DNA of 32,422 nucleotides from Thalassolituus alkanivorans (GTDB lineage Bacteria; Pseudomonadota; Gammaproteobacteria; Pseudomonadales; Oceanobacteraceae), in contig NZ_JAJAEL010000003.1 in NCBI RefSeq assembly GCF_020447205.1, positions 1 to 32,422 on the forward strand, given 5' to 3'. The translations under genes were made by a program, and so were the position numbers. Numbering within the stretch: position 1 is the stretch's first letter; each line of letters starts with the position of its first letter. Shown here one piece after another: positions 16,187 through 29,163 of this stretch. Below the pieces are notes generated by a model that made no database searches, was not told where the DNA came from, and was given only the letters and a program-made list of their open reading frames with translations.

Positions 16187-19100
16187 ATACGACGTCCCTA
16201 AATTTCAGGAAGAATACAGCGCTAAGCTACCTGCCCTGGCCCTTTTAACGCAGCTCGGCTGGTCATTTTTATCGCCCGACCAGGCGCTGGCTGCCCGCGG
16301 TGGCAAGTACGATCAGGTGGTACTGCGCGACATTTTGCGTGCAGAGCTGGAGAAGCGTCGCTTTATCTTCGCAGGGAAGGAGCATGCCCTGTCGGCCAAG
16401 TCGATCGACAACCTGATCGCGGAAGTATGCAGCCCGGCGTTGAATGAGGGGCTGCGTAATGCCAACGAGCGCATGTACAACCACCTGATGTATGGGATTT
16501 CGGTAACCGAGTTTGTGGATGGCAAAAAGGCCAACCCAACCGTGGCCCTGATTGATTGGCAGAACCTCAGCAACAACAGCTTCACCTTTACCGAAGAGTT
16601 CACGGTAACCCGCGCAGGCGGCGTCGGCTCTTCTTTGCAAGACAAGCGCAGACCCGACATTGTCTGCTTCGTAAACGGCATCCCATTGGTGGTTATCGAA
16701 GCCAAGCGGCCAGATGGCAAGAAGGGCCCCACGGTAACCGAAGGCATTTCGCAATGTCTGCGGAATCAACGCCCGGATGAAATCCCCCATCTGTTTGCCT
16801 ACAGCCAGTTGCTGTTATCGGTGAATGGTTACGAAGGTCGCTATGGCACCTGCGAAACCCCAGAAAAATTCTGGGCAGCCTGGCGCGAGGAAGGGCTGTC
16901 GCTGCCAGAGCAACACGCTATTAAAAATCGGAACTTATCAGCCGAACAGCTGGATCAGCTGTTTAATCAACGCAAACCCGCCGACCGTCGTTGGTATGAA
17001 AGCTGGGTGGCCGGGGGCGAACTGTCGGTAACCGGCCAGGATGAGCTATTGATCAGTTTGCTCAGCCCTAAGCGTCTGTTTGAGATGGTGCGCTATTTCA
17101 CCCTCTTCGATAAGAAAGCCGGCAAGGTCGTGGCCCGTTATCAACAGGTGTTTGGTATCAAAGCTCTCATTGATCGCATCAATACCCGCCGCCCTTCAGG
17201 TGCGCGGGAGGGTGGCGTTATCTGGCATACCACAGGGTCAGGTAAGTCGTTGACGATGGTGTTCCTGAGTAAAACGCTGATTCTGCATGATGATCTTAAA
17301 CAATGCCGGATTGTGGTGATCACCGACCGGGTGGATCTGGAGAACCAACTCAGCGCCACCTTCTCATCCAGCGGTGAGCTGGCTGACAAGAAAGACAAGG
17401 CTGCTGCCATGGCAACTTCCGGGCGTCGCTTAGCGGAACAGATTGGCCATGGGAAAGAGCGGATTATCTTCTCCCTGATTCAGAAATTTAACAGCGCCAC
17501 CAAGCTACCCGAGTGCCAAAATTCCAGCCCTGACATTATTGTGTTGATTGACGAAGGCCACCGCAGTCAGGGGGGCGAAAACAACATACGCATGCGCCAG
17601 GCGCTGCCGAATGCAGCCTTTGTAGCATTCACCGGTACGCCGCTTCTGAAGGACGACAAAACAGAGAACAAGTTCGGCAAGATCGTTCACGCCTACACCA
17701 TGCAGCGTGCCGTGGAAGACAAGACGGTTACGCCACTGCTTTACGAAGAACGTATCCCCGACCTGGATATCAACGAGCGGGCCATTGATGCCGGCTTTCA
17801 GCGCATCACAACCAACCTGACCGATGAACAACGGGCAGATCTGAAGCGCAGATACGCACAGAAAGGCGAGCTCTATCAGGCCAGTGACCGAATTCAGCTG
17901 ATTGCCAACGATATCGCCACTCACTTTGCTAAAAACATCGATGCTGAATTGAATGGCCAGGTGGCCTGTGACAGCAAGGCATCGGCTATCAAGTACAAAA
18001 AGTATCTGGACGAGGCTCAAGCGCAACTGCCGGAAGACAGCCGTTTTGAGTCAGCCGTAATTATGAGCCCGCCAGATAGCCGTGAAGGCAACACCTCGGT
18101 AGACGAATCAGCCCTGCCGGAAGTGACGCAATGGTGGAACGAGAATGTCGGTAAAGAGGATGAACAGGATTACACCAAGCGGATGATCAAGCGCTTTGCT
18201 GACAACGATGATCCGCTGAAGATGCTGATCGTTGTCGATAAGCTTCTGACCGGTTTTGATGAACCGAAAAACACCGTTTTGTACATCGACAAGCCACTGA
18301 AAGAACACAACCTGATTCAGGCGATTGCCCGTGTTAACCGGCTGCATCCGAAAAAGGAATTCGGCTTACTGATCGACTATCGGGGTATTCTGGCAGAGCT
18401 GGATACCACCCTCAGTAAATATCAGGATCTCGCGTCCCGTACCCAGGGCGGTTACGACATCGACGACATTCAGGGGCTGTACGAGCAGATGAGTACGGAG
18501 TACAAGCGCCTGCCTCATTTGTACAAGACGCTGTGGGCGATCTTTGATGGTGTAAAGAACAAGCAGGACATTGAACAACTGCGCCAGGTGCTGGTTCCCC
18601 GCATAGAGGACAAAGACGGCGAGCTGGTTGATGTACACCTGAAGGTTCGTGAAGACTTTTACGAAGCCCTCAGTAACTTCGTCAGCTGCCTGAAGGTTGC
18701 GCTTCAGTCAGCCACTTTCTTTGAAGACAAAAGTTTCACCGATGCCAATCGTCGGCACTACAAGGAAACCGTTAAGCAGATGTCCAACCTGCGCCAGCTG
18801 GTAAAACAGGATACCGGTGAGCGGGTGGATTACGACGCCTATGCCGAGCAGGTGAAGAAACTGCTGGATAAACACGTTGTTGGGGTTGAAGTGCGTGAAC
18901 CGTCTGGCGCTTTTGAAGTTGGCAAGATGGGACAGCAAAAGAAAGAAGACTGGACTGACGAAAAGACCCGTAACGAAACCGACATCATCAAAACCCGGGT
19001 TACCCGGATGATTGAGCAGGATCTGCAGGACGACCCCTACGCTCAGGAGGAGTTTTCCAAGCTGCTGCGTAAAGCTATTGAAGATGCCGAGAAGCTCTTT

Positions 19101-19493
19101 GATCACCCGATGAAGCAGTACATGCTTTTCCAGGAGTTTGCCGAACAAGTGGAACAGCGCAAGCTGAACGACATCCCCGATGCCTTTGCGGGGAATCGCC
19201 ATGCCCAGGCCTACTTCGGTTTGTTCAAACAGATTCTGCCGGAAGTTTTCACGGTTATGGATTCTCAGGTCCAGGATAAGTGGGTAGCGCTGGCATTCAA
19301 GATTGATGATGCAGTGACTCAATCTGTGGCAGAGAACTCTATCAACCCACAAAACATTGAAGCAGATATCCGTAAGAAGCTGTTGCCCATGTTGTTCAAA
19401 GAGGCAAAATCTATTGGAGCGGGTATGGATCAGGCTAAAAAGCTGGTTGAAAGAATCGTGCAAATCACTCGGGTCGGATTAAACGGTGCTTGA
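16179..19493 (+). CDS. hsdR: type I restriction endonuclease subunit HsdR
   Basis: The 1104-residue motor and nuclease subunit translocates DNA and cuts unmodified targets with HsdM and HsdS. The N-terminal PD-(D/E)xK nuclease shows D160 and E174-A-K176 (RRPDIVCFVNGIPLVVIEAK). Superfamily 2 helicase motifs follow: Walker A HTTGSGKS with K356, Walker B D458-E-G-H461, FTGTP, and motif VI QAIARVNRLHP. The C-terminal third is helical and should contact HsdM. A TTG at 16170 could extend the protein by three residues; the ATG at 16179 is preferred. The start overlaps the AlbA_2 stop by eight bases, and the stop is 14 bases before the metallopeptidase gene. All motifs are intact. Confidence 0.96.
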   Translation: MAEYDVPKFQEEYSAKLPALALLTQLGWSFLSPDQALAARGGKYDQVVLRDILRAELEKRRFIFAGKEHALSAKSIDNLIAEVCSPALNEGLRNANERMYNHLMYGISVTEFVDGKKANPTVALIDWQNLSNNSFTFTEEFTVTRAGGVGSSLQDKRRPDIVCFVNGIPLVVIEAKRPDGKKGPTVTEGISQCLRNQRPDEIPHLFAYSQLLLSVNGYEGRYGTCETPEKFWAAWREEGLSLPEQHAIKNRNLSAEQLDQLFNQRKPADRRWYESWVAGGELSVTGQDELLISLLSPKRLFEMVRYFTLFDKKAGKVVARYQQVFGIKALIDRINTRRPSGAREGGVIWHTTGSGKSLTMVFLSKTLILHDDLKQCRIVVITDRVDLENQLSATFSSSGELADKKDKAAAMATSGRRLAEQIGHGKERIIFSLIQKFNSATKLPECQNSSPDIIVLIDEGHRSQGGENNIRMRQALPNAAFVAFTGTPLLKDDKTENKFGKIVHAYTMQRAVEDKTVTPLLYEERIPDLDINERAIDAGFQRITTNLTDEQRADLKRRYAQKGELYQASDRIQLIANDIATHFAKNIDAELNGQVACDSKASAIKYKKYLDEAQAQLPEDSRFESAVIMSPPDSREGNTSVDESALPEVTQWWNENVGKEDEQDYTKRMIKRFADNDDPLKMLIVVDKLLTGFDEPKNTVLYIDKPLKEHNLIQAIARVNRLHPKKEFGLLIDYRGILAELDTTLSKYQDLASRTQGGYDIDDIQGLYEQMSTEYKRLPHLYKTLWAIFDGVKNKQDIEQLRQVLVPRIEDKDGELVDVHLKVREDFYEALSNFVSCLKVALQSATFFEDKSFTDANRRHYKETVKQMSNLRQLVKQDTGERVDYDAYAEQVKKLLDKHVVGVEVREPSGAFEVGKMGQQKKEDWTDEKTRNETDIIKTRVTRMIEQDLQDDPYAQEEFSKLLRKAIEDAEKLFDHPMKQYMLFQEFAEQVEQRKLNDIPDAFAGNRHAQAYFGLFKQILPEVFTVMDSQVQDKWVALAFKIDDAVTQSVAENSINPQNIEADIRKKLLPMLFKEAKSIGAGMDQAKKLVERIVQITRVGLNGA
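16200..16222 (+). repeat. 23-bp direct repeat, right copy (hsdR start)
   Basis: Identical to 14197-14219; lies in codons 8-15 of the intact hsdR. The 2-kb interval between the copies carries the AlbA_2 gene. Confidence 0.9.
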
Positions 19494-19507
19494 GCGGGTA
19501 TAACCAG

Positions 19508-20257
19508 ATGAATGTGCCAATTAAACTCCAAAGTCAGACCATGAGCTTCCGCTACGGTGACGAGCAGATTACGTTTGAGCGAGTCAAGCGCCCGCAAGCC
19601 ACAGGCAAGGTATTAATCAAAGTTCATCCCGATTGTCGGGTAATCGCATCGGCTCCCGAGGGTACTGAGAGCGCAGCCGTGTTATCTGCTGTTAAAAAGC
19701 GTGGGCGCTGGATATACGAGCAGCTTCGGGATTTCCGCAAACAGCTTGAATTCACCACTCCTCGACAGTACATCAGCGGTGAAAGCCATTATTACCTAGG
19801 GAAGCAGTACCTGCTGAAAGTGATTGAAGCGCCTGAGCAGGTTCAAGGTGTGAAACTACTACGCGGCAAGTTAGAGGTTTCGGTAAGAACAAAGTCCGCT
19901 AAAAAGGTTAAAGGGCTACTAACAGACTGGTACAAAGCGCGGGCAAAAGAAATCTTCTCCAAGCGCCTCAATGCCATGCTGGAGCAAGCCCTTTGGATAG
20001 AAGAACTACCACCGCTGCGTATACTGACTATGCAAACTCAATGGGGTAGCTGCTCACCCAATGGCCGAATCACCCTGAATCCTCACCTGGCTAAAGCGCC
20101 TCGTGAGTGCATTGATTACGTGATTTTGCATGAGCTTTGCCACATAGCGGAGCATAACCACAGTGAACGGTTTTACCGGCTAATGGGCCAGGTAATGCCG
20201 AATTGGGAAAAGACGAAAGAACGGTTGGATGGGATGGCTTCTGTTATCGCAAATTGA
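19508..20257 (+). CDS. YgjP-like (M48-related) metal-dependent hydrolase
   Basis: The 249-residue protein has the YgjP/DUF45 zinc-peptidase signature near its C-terminus: H208-E-L-C-H212 and H218 (VILHELCHIAEHNHSERFYR). It is preceded by the conserved WGSCSPNGRITLNPHL segment. Members of this family often follow hsdR in type I restriction operons; the substrate is unknown and a role in maturation or turnover of the enzyme is only inference. The TTG overlapping the hsdR stop (19490) would add six residues; the ATG at 19508 is preferred though its ribosome binding site is weak. It is the last gene of the operon. Confidence 0.87.
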   Translation: MNVPIKLQSQTMSFRYGDEQITFERVKRPQATGKVLIKVHPDCRVIASAPEGTESAAVLSAVKKRGRWIYEQLRDFRKQLEFTTPRQYISGESHYYLGKQYLLKVIEAPEQVQGVKLLRGKLEVSVRTKSAKKVKGLLTDWYKARAKEIFSKRLNAMLEQALWIEELPPLRILTMQTQWGSCSPNGRITLNPHLAKAPRECIDYVILHELCHIAEHNHSERFYRLMGQVMPNWEKTKERLDGMASVIAN

Positions 20258-20296
20258 TTACTGAATTTTCTTCGCTTGGTCATGAACACTCCTTAC

Positions 20297-20316
20297 AGGC
20301 ACATTATGCCTCTTTT
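20297..20316 (+). terminator. weak candidate terminator after the restriction operon
   Basis: A 5-bp stem (AGGCA / TGCCT, 5-base loop) is followed by CTTTT about 40 bases after the end of the metallopeptidase gene. The stem is short, so the call is tentative, but the place is right for the end of a 13-kb operon. Confidence 0.3.
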
Positions 20317-20330
20317 AGATGTGTCCGTGA

Positions 20331-20720
20331 AAACGGGGTAGAACCCGCTGTCCTGCTACAGCCATTAAGGATTGGGTGGACATTGCCGGTATCAACAACG
20401 GTCCACTTTTCAGGCCGGTCAACCGATGGAGTCAGGTCCAAACAAAGCCGCTGAACCCAGGAGCAATTAACGATTTGCTTAAAAATCTGGGCAAAGCTTG
20501 TCAATTCGACTTTCTTCCAGACCTCAGTAGTCATAGCTTTCGGCGTGGACTGTCCACATCGGCGGCAAGGGAGCGGATAGATTTTGAGTTAATCAAAAAG
20601 CAAGGCGGATGGAAAAGTGACGCAACAGTGTGGGAATACATCGAGGAGGGCCAGCAGTTTTCCGATAATGCCGCGCTCACGCTGATGGAAAAAATGACTC
20701 AATTTATCGTCATTCCGTGA
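20331..20720 (+). pseudogene. tyrosine recombinase/integrase, C-terminal fragment
   Basis: An open frame without a plausible start begins after a TGA at 20328-20330. It encodes CPATAIKDWVDIAGINNGPL, then LFRPVNRW and the catalytic C-terminal part SSHSFRRGLSTSAARERIDF, with GGWKSDATVWEYIEEG near the end. The HxFRRG box holds the family's H-x-x-R pair, a later GGW replaces the usual GH motif, and the tyrosine of WEYI is the likely nucleophile. Only about 125 of the usual 300-400 residues remain; the N-terminal DNA-binding domain and the first catalytic arginine are gone. It marks an earlier integration event between the restriction and metal blocks. Confidence 0.75.
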
Positions 20721-20725
20721 GATTG

Positions 20726-20776
20726 CATAGCCACCGACCCAGTCCAGGGTATCTCTGGACTGGGTCGGTGGCTATG
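20726..20776. repeat. perfect inverted repeat, 22-bp arms with 7-base loop
   Basis: The left arm 20726-20747 (catagccacc...) and right arm 20755-20776 (...ggtggctatg) are exact reverse complements around ggtatct. It begins six bases after the stop of the recombinase fragment. No T-tract follows on either strand, so it is not a standard intrinsic terminator. It could be a recombination site, a REP-like hairpin or a bidirectional transcription barrier between the restriction and metal cassettes. Confidence 0.95.
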
Positions 20777-20827
20777 ACAAACAGATTGCTATATCCTCAA
20801 TGAGCTTCACTATCAGGTGCCCCACAG

Positions 20828-21208
20828 GTGAGAATTCGTTCCGGTTATAAAACATTTGTGCTTCTGACACTGCTGCTTTGGCTGATGACCAGCTGGACCG
20901 GCGTGCATGCACACTTTTGTTTTGATGGACAGGAACCACCAATTTCCCCTCATCTCGATGTGATAGGCGGGCACGAAGTCCACACAGCGGATGAATCGCA
21001 TCAGGATATCGATGTGGAAGTATCCCAATCGGTTCTGGCAAAACTCCTTAAGTTTGACCCGTCATTGCCAATACTTTTGGCTGTGATTTTTATACTGCTT
21101 GCGGTAACGCACACCCCCTTATTCTTTTTTTACACAGACGCTCCTCATCCCCATCGTCGCGCGGGGATTCTTCCGCCGCTGCGCGCACCTCCTGCAACTC
21201 CATTCTGA
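20828..21208 (+). CDS. small membrane protein upstream of czcCBA
   Basis: The 126-residue protein starts at a GTG. It has a hydrophobic signal-like segment (about 9-28, FVLLTLLLWLMTSWTGVHA), a middle rich in His, Asp and Glu (DVIGGHEVHTADESHQDIDV), a second hydrophobic segment (about 80-98) and a Pro/Arg-rich end. Proteins of this type are regularly found directly before czcCBA operons in proteobacteria, and the acidic/His-rich loop could bind divalent metal in the periplasm. No enzyme motif is visible and I do not recognise a named family, so a metal-linked role rests on context. Confidence 0.6.
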   Translation: MRIRSGYKTFVLLTLLLWLMTSWTGVHAHFCFDGQEPPISPHLDVIGGHEVHTADESHQDIDVEVSQSVLAKLLKFDPSLPILLAVIFILLAVTHTPLFFFYTDAPHPHRRAGILPPLRAPPATPF

Positions 21209-21221
21209 TTGTCGTTAACGG

Positions 21222-21245
21222 CCCTTTGTAAAAAGGGTAGTTTTT
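21222..21245 (+). terminator. candidate terminator/attenuator before czcC
   Basis: CCCTTT-gtaa-AAAGGG (21222-21237) is followed by TAGTTTTT. It lies 13 bases after the small membrane protein gene and 70 bases before czcC. It could end the first gene's transcript or reduce read-through into the efflux genes. Confidence 0.4.
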
Positions 21246-21314
21246 GCAGTTCCCCATTCGCGTTCAGGACTCCTGCACCGATATCTGGAACTGCCAATTA
21301 GGCTGGAGTTTTCT

Positions 21315-22585
21315 ATGCAACTTTTCCATCGAGCGATGGCCATTTCGGCTATTGCTTTATCTTGTAGTTCTTTTGCTCTAACCGCTGTTGCGGAATCCAC
21401 ACTGACGTTGGGTGAGGCTGTTCGCGCCACCTTACAACACAACCCTCAACTAGCGGGTTACACCTTCAAGCTAAATGCTTTGGCCGGGGAAAAACAAACC
21501 GCTGCACTCAGGCCCGGGCTGCGGGTCAATACTGATCTTGAGAATGTGGCAGGCTCAGGTGAATTGAGCGGAACCAAAGCCAGCGAGCTAACCATTTCCC
21601 TTTCTTCCGCCATCGAATTGGGCGGGCAACGTGATGCCAGGGTCAATCTGGTCACCGCTCGCCAGCAACAGTTGGCGTCCTCGCAGCGCGTGCTTACGTT
21701 AGATGTGGTGACTGCCGTTACACAGCAGTTCATCCGTTTGCTGGTTGCGCAGGAAGAACTGACGCTTCAGGAGGAATTCCATCAGTTACTTCAACAGACC
21801 CTGACGTCACTTACCCGGCAGGTGCAAGCGGGTGGCACTGCCGAAACTGAGCTTTTGCGCGGCAACGCCGCACTAACCCGCGCCACACTGGCCTTGCGAC
21901 AAGCTCGCCAGCGAGTTAGTGCGGAACGGATCAGGCTGAGTGCGTTTTGGGCCGATACCTCTCCGGACTTTACCGCCGCAAAAGCGGATCTATATGGCGT
22001 CCCGTCAACAACAACCTTGCCTGCCTTGTTGGAAAAACTATCCAACAATCCAGATCTGGCATTTCTCTCCGCTGAGATCAATGTCCGTTCGGCAGAAGTG
22101 CGCCGGGCACAAAGCGAACGTCGCCCGGCGCTGGAATGGAATGCGGGAGTTCGCCGCCTTCAGGAAAGCGATGACTCCGCTGTAGTGTTTGGACTGAGCA
22201 TGCCCCTGGGGAGCAGCGGCAGAGCTCGTGGGGCAATCGCTACGGCTACCGCCAACCAACAACAAGCGGAATGGGACAAAGATGCAACACGAATCCAGCT
22301 GGAAGCACAACTGATCGCCGCGTACGAAACCCATCAATTAGCAGTTGATGAAGTGAATGTGCTGCGTGATCAGGTCATCCCATCCCTCAAGAAAGTCATG
22401 CGCAGTACTGCTGATGCATTTGACCGGGGACGCTACAGCTATCTGGAATTAAACCTTGCGCAAAACCAATTGCTGAATGCCCAGCAAGCGCTGGTGGAAG
22501 CGGCTGCCCGCATGCAGGAAACCCGAATAGAGCTGGAGCGAATGATTGGCTCCACCTTGAACGAACAGAATATTGAGGCCACCCC

Positions 22586-22589
<4 letters not shown>
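21315..22589 (+). CDS. czcC: CzcC-like outer-membrane efflux protein
   Basis: The 424-residue protein is a TolC/OEP-type channel that carries metal ions across the outer membrane in the tripartite efflux pump. A signal peptide (about 1-26, cleavage after ALTAVA) is followed by two OEP repeats rich in helices (LTLGEAVRATLQHNPQLAGY in the first; ELNLAQNQLLNAQQALVEAA in the second). The start has GGAG at good distance. Its last codons overlap the CzcB start (ATGA), so the three czc genes form one operon. Substrate cannot be told from this subunit; it follows from CzcA. Confidence 0.88.
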
Positions 22590-26747
<4,158 letters not shown>

Positions 26748-26793
26748 TTTTCTTCGAAGGCTCAACGTTTGGCGCTGATTGTACGATTAGATG

Positions 26794-26841
26794 AAAACCG
26801 ATGACCGGGGCACAGATTGCCCGGTCATCAACCGGTTTTTT
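26794..26841 (+). terminator. intrinsic terminator after czcCBA
   Basis: A stem GATGACCGGG / CCCGGTCATC (26800-26809, 26820-26829) extends, past a small bulge, into AAAACCG (26794-26800) pairing with CGGTTTT, ending in a run of six T (26836-26841). The A-rich left side makes it usable in both directions. It separates czcA from the P-type ATPase gene. Confidence 0.8.
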
Positions 26842-26857
26842 CACAGGAGCATTGACG

Positions 26858-26905
26858 ATGACTAGCTTTAAAACATTAATTATTTTGCTATCGGGATATT
26901 ACTAA
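26858..26905 (+). other. 15-codon open frame with good ribosome binding site
   Basis: CAGGAG precedes an ATG that opens MTSFKTLIILLSGYY, then a stop. The hydrophobic start resembles the beginning of a membrane protein or signal peptide. It may be the head of a gene lost when the ATPase gene was joined to the czc block, or a leader peptide. No function is claimed. Confidence 0.25.
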
Positions 26906-26979
26906 ATGCCTGCCGATCATCATCAGTGATTTGAAATGACGCCTCAATTTTTATCGCTTTTTCAAGCAAAGGAAACGTT

Positions 26980-29028
26980 ATGGAACATACACACCAATAT
27001 GACGAACAGGGCAAACAAATGTGTTGCACAGAAGAAGCAAAAATCAATAACACAGCAGATGCGCTAATAAAAAATAGCCCCATGAAAAGCTGTAGTTGTT
27101 CCGGTGACGATCAAGATCAGCATACCAATGATGATAGTCATGACCACGATCATGCCAGTGAGGATGGTAACAATATCAGGCTATTTCTACCTGCCGCACT
27201 GAGTTTCGTTGCACTGCTGATTGCAATAGCACTGGATAATTATTTTCCACAAACCTGGTTTACGGGCTGGGTACGTATTGGCTGGTATGTTGCCGCCTAT
27301 TTACCTGTCGGCCTGCCCGTGTTGAAAGAGGCCGTTGAGAGCATCGTCAAAGGTGAAGTGTTTTCTGAATTTTTATTGATGGGTATTGCCACCATCGGCG
27401 CTTTTGCTATTGGTGAATATCCGGAAGGTGTTGCCGTGATGTTGTTTTATTCTGTCGGTGAAGTATTCCAGACCCTCGCCGTGAAAAGAGCAAAAACCAA
27501 TATTAAAACCCTGCTTGATCAACGCCCCGACGAAGTAACCGTGTTACGCAATAATCAAACGATGACTCTCAAAGCAGAGACCGTCAGCATTGGCGATATT
27601 ATCCAACTCAAAGCAGGTGAGAAATTAGGATTGGATGGTGAACTCTTATCTGAAACCGCCTCGTTTAATACCGCTGCGCTGACCGGCGAGAGCAAACCTG
27701 ACACAAAAACCAAAGGCGATGCGGTTTTGGCGGGGATGATCAATCTCAATGCCGTATCACTAGTCAAAGCTACCGCCGCTTATACCGACAGCAAACTGTC
27801 CCGAATTTTAGAGTTAGTACAAAACGCTGCTGCGCAAAAAGCGCCTACCGAATTATTTATCCGAAAATTCGCCAAAATATACACACCTATTGTAGTTGCG
27901 TTGGCCGTTGCGATTTGTGTGGTGCCATACGTATTTGTGGAGACTTATGTATTCAGTGAGTGGTTGTACCGTGCCTTGATTTTCCTGGTGATCTCCTGTC
28001 CGTGTGCACTGGTCATTAGCATTCCACTGGGCTATTTCGGCGGCATAGGCGCAGCCAGTCGAAACGGTATTTTATTCAAAGGCAGTAACTTTTTGGACAC
28101 CATTTCTACCATTCAAAACGTGGTGATGGATAAAACCGGTACCATGACGGAAGGTGTTTTTATAGTACAAGAGGTCAACCTGAAGCCCGAGTTCAATCGC
28201 GATGAAATCCTGAAAATGGTTAATGCGCTGGAAAGCCAGAGTACGCATCCGGTAGCGACCGCTATTCATCAATATGTAGGCGATATCGATAGCAGCATTA
28301 CATTGAACAATGTTGAAGAAATATCGGGTCATGGATTGAAAGCCGACGTGAATGGCAAAGTGTTACTGGTCGGTAATTTCAGGCTGCTCGATAAATTCGC
28401 CGTCGCCTACGATATTGATCCGGCCTCGATTGTGTATACCGTCATTGCGATTGCCTACGACCATAAATTCGCGGGTTACATCACCATTGCTGACAGCATA
28501 AAAGAGGATGCGCAATTAACGATAGACACGCTGAAACAACTCGGTGTCAACATTACCATGCTTAGCGGTGACAAAAATTCCGTGGTGCAATTTGTCGCAC
28601 AGAAATTAGGTATCGCGAATGCCTTTGGTGATCTGCTGCCAGAAGATAAAGTTAACAAGGTAAAAGAAATCAAAGCGCGCAATGAAACCGTTGCATTCGT
28701 AGGTGATGGTGTTAATGACGCACCGGTCGTTGCCCTGAGCGATGTCGGTATAGCGATGGGCGGCCTTGGCAGCGATGCAACAATCGAAACAGCCGATGTT
28801 GTTATTCAAGATGATAAACCCAGCAAAATTCCCACTGCCATCGCCATCGGTAAACAAACCAAACGCATTGTTTGGCAAAACATTTCCCTCGCGTTCGGTG
28901 TAAAAGCCATCGTATTAATACTGGGTGCTGGAGGCTTAGCCACAATGTGGGAAGCGATTTTTGCCGATGTCGGCGTGGCATTGCTGGCTATTTTTAACGC
29001 GGTGCGAATTCAGCGAATGAAGTTTTGA
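26980..29028 (+). CDS. Zn/Cd/Pb-exporting P1B-type ATPase (CadA/ZntA-like)
   Basis: The 682-residue ATPase pumps soft divalent metals from cytoplasm to periplasm, where CzcCBA can take over. Catalytic parts: TGES (actuator), C340-P-C342 in TM6 (ISCPCALVIS), phosphorylated D384 in DKTGT, the HP motif (STHPVATAIH), and GDGVNDAPVVALSDVGIAMG. CPC with the C-terminal TM composition fits Zn/Cd/Pb pumps. The usual ferredoxin-like HMA domain is absent; about 65 N-terminal residues hold CC (15-16), CSC (38-40) and a His/Asp-rich run (HTNDDSHDHDHASED). A strong AAGGAAA precedes the ATG. DKTGTMTEGVF and codon use look unlike the czc genes, suggesting separate origin. Confidence 0.9.
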   Translation: MEHTHQYDEQGKQMCCTEEAKINNTADALIKNSPMKSCSCSGDDQDQHTNDDSHDHDHASEDGNNIRLFLPAALSFVALLIAIALDNYFPQTWFTGWVRIGWYVAAYLPVGLPVLKEAVESIVKGEVFSEFLLMGIATIGAFAIGEYPEGVAVMLFYSVGEVFQTLAVKRAKTNIKTLLDQRPDEVTVLRNNQTMTLKAETVSIGDIIQLKAGEKLGLDGELLSETASFNTAALTGESKPDTKTKGDAVLAGMINLNAVSLVKATAAYTDSKLSRILELVQNAAAQKAPTELFIRKFAKIYTPIVVALAVAICVVPYVFVETYVFSEWLYRALIFLVISCPCALVISIPLGYFGGIGAASRNGILFKGSNFLDTISTIQNVVMDKTGTMTEGVFIVQEVNLKPEFNRDEILKMVNALESQSTHPVATAIHQYVGDIDSSITLNNVEEISGHGLKADVNGKVLLVGNFRLLDKFAVAYDIDPASIVYTVIAIAYDHKFAGYITIADSIKEDAQLTIDTLKQLGVNITMLSGDKNSVVQFVAQKLGIANAFGDLLPEDKVNKVKEIKARNETVAFVGDGVNDAPVVALSDVGIAMGGLGSDATIETADVVIQDDKPSKIPTAIAIGKQTKRIVWQNISLAFGVKAIVLILGAGGLATMWEAIFADVGVALLAIFNAVRIQRMKF

Positions 29029-29163
29029 TTAGGTGTGGGTATGGCGGCGCTCCATCAAAAGATCATTGTAGAACACTTTATTTCGTCAGACACCGGTGGT
29101 CGTTGATTCAATCGTAGGTTCCGTTTCCATAATTAGATAACCATTAGGAAGAGAAATGAGCTG

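Noticed and set aside
18708-19463. 251-codon minus-strand open frame
   Set aside because: Antisense to the 3' part of hsdR, with no ribosome binding site or known motif.
26880-27083. 67-codon minus-strand open frame before and into the P-type ATPase gene
   Set aside because: Mostly antisense to the ATPase N-terminus, no ribosome binding site and no recognisable product.
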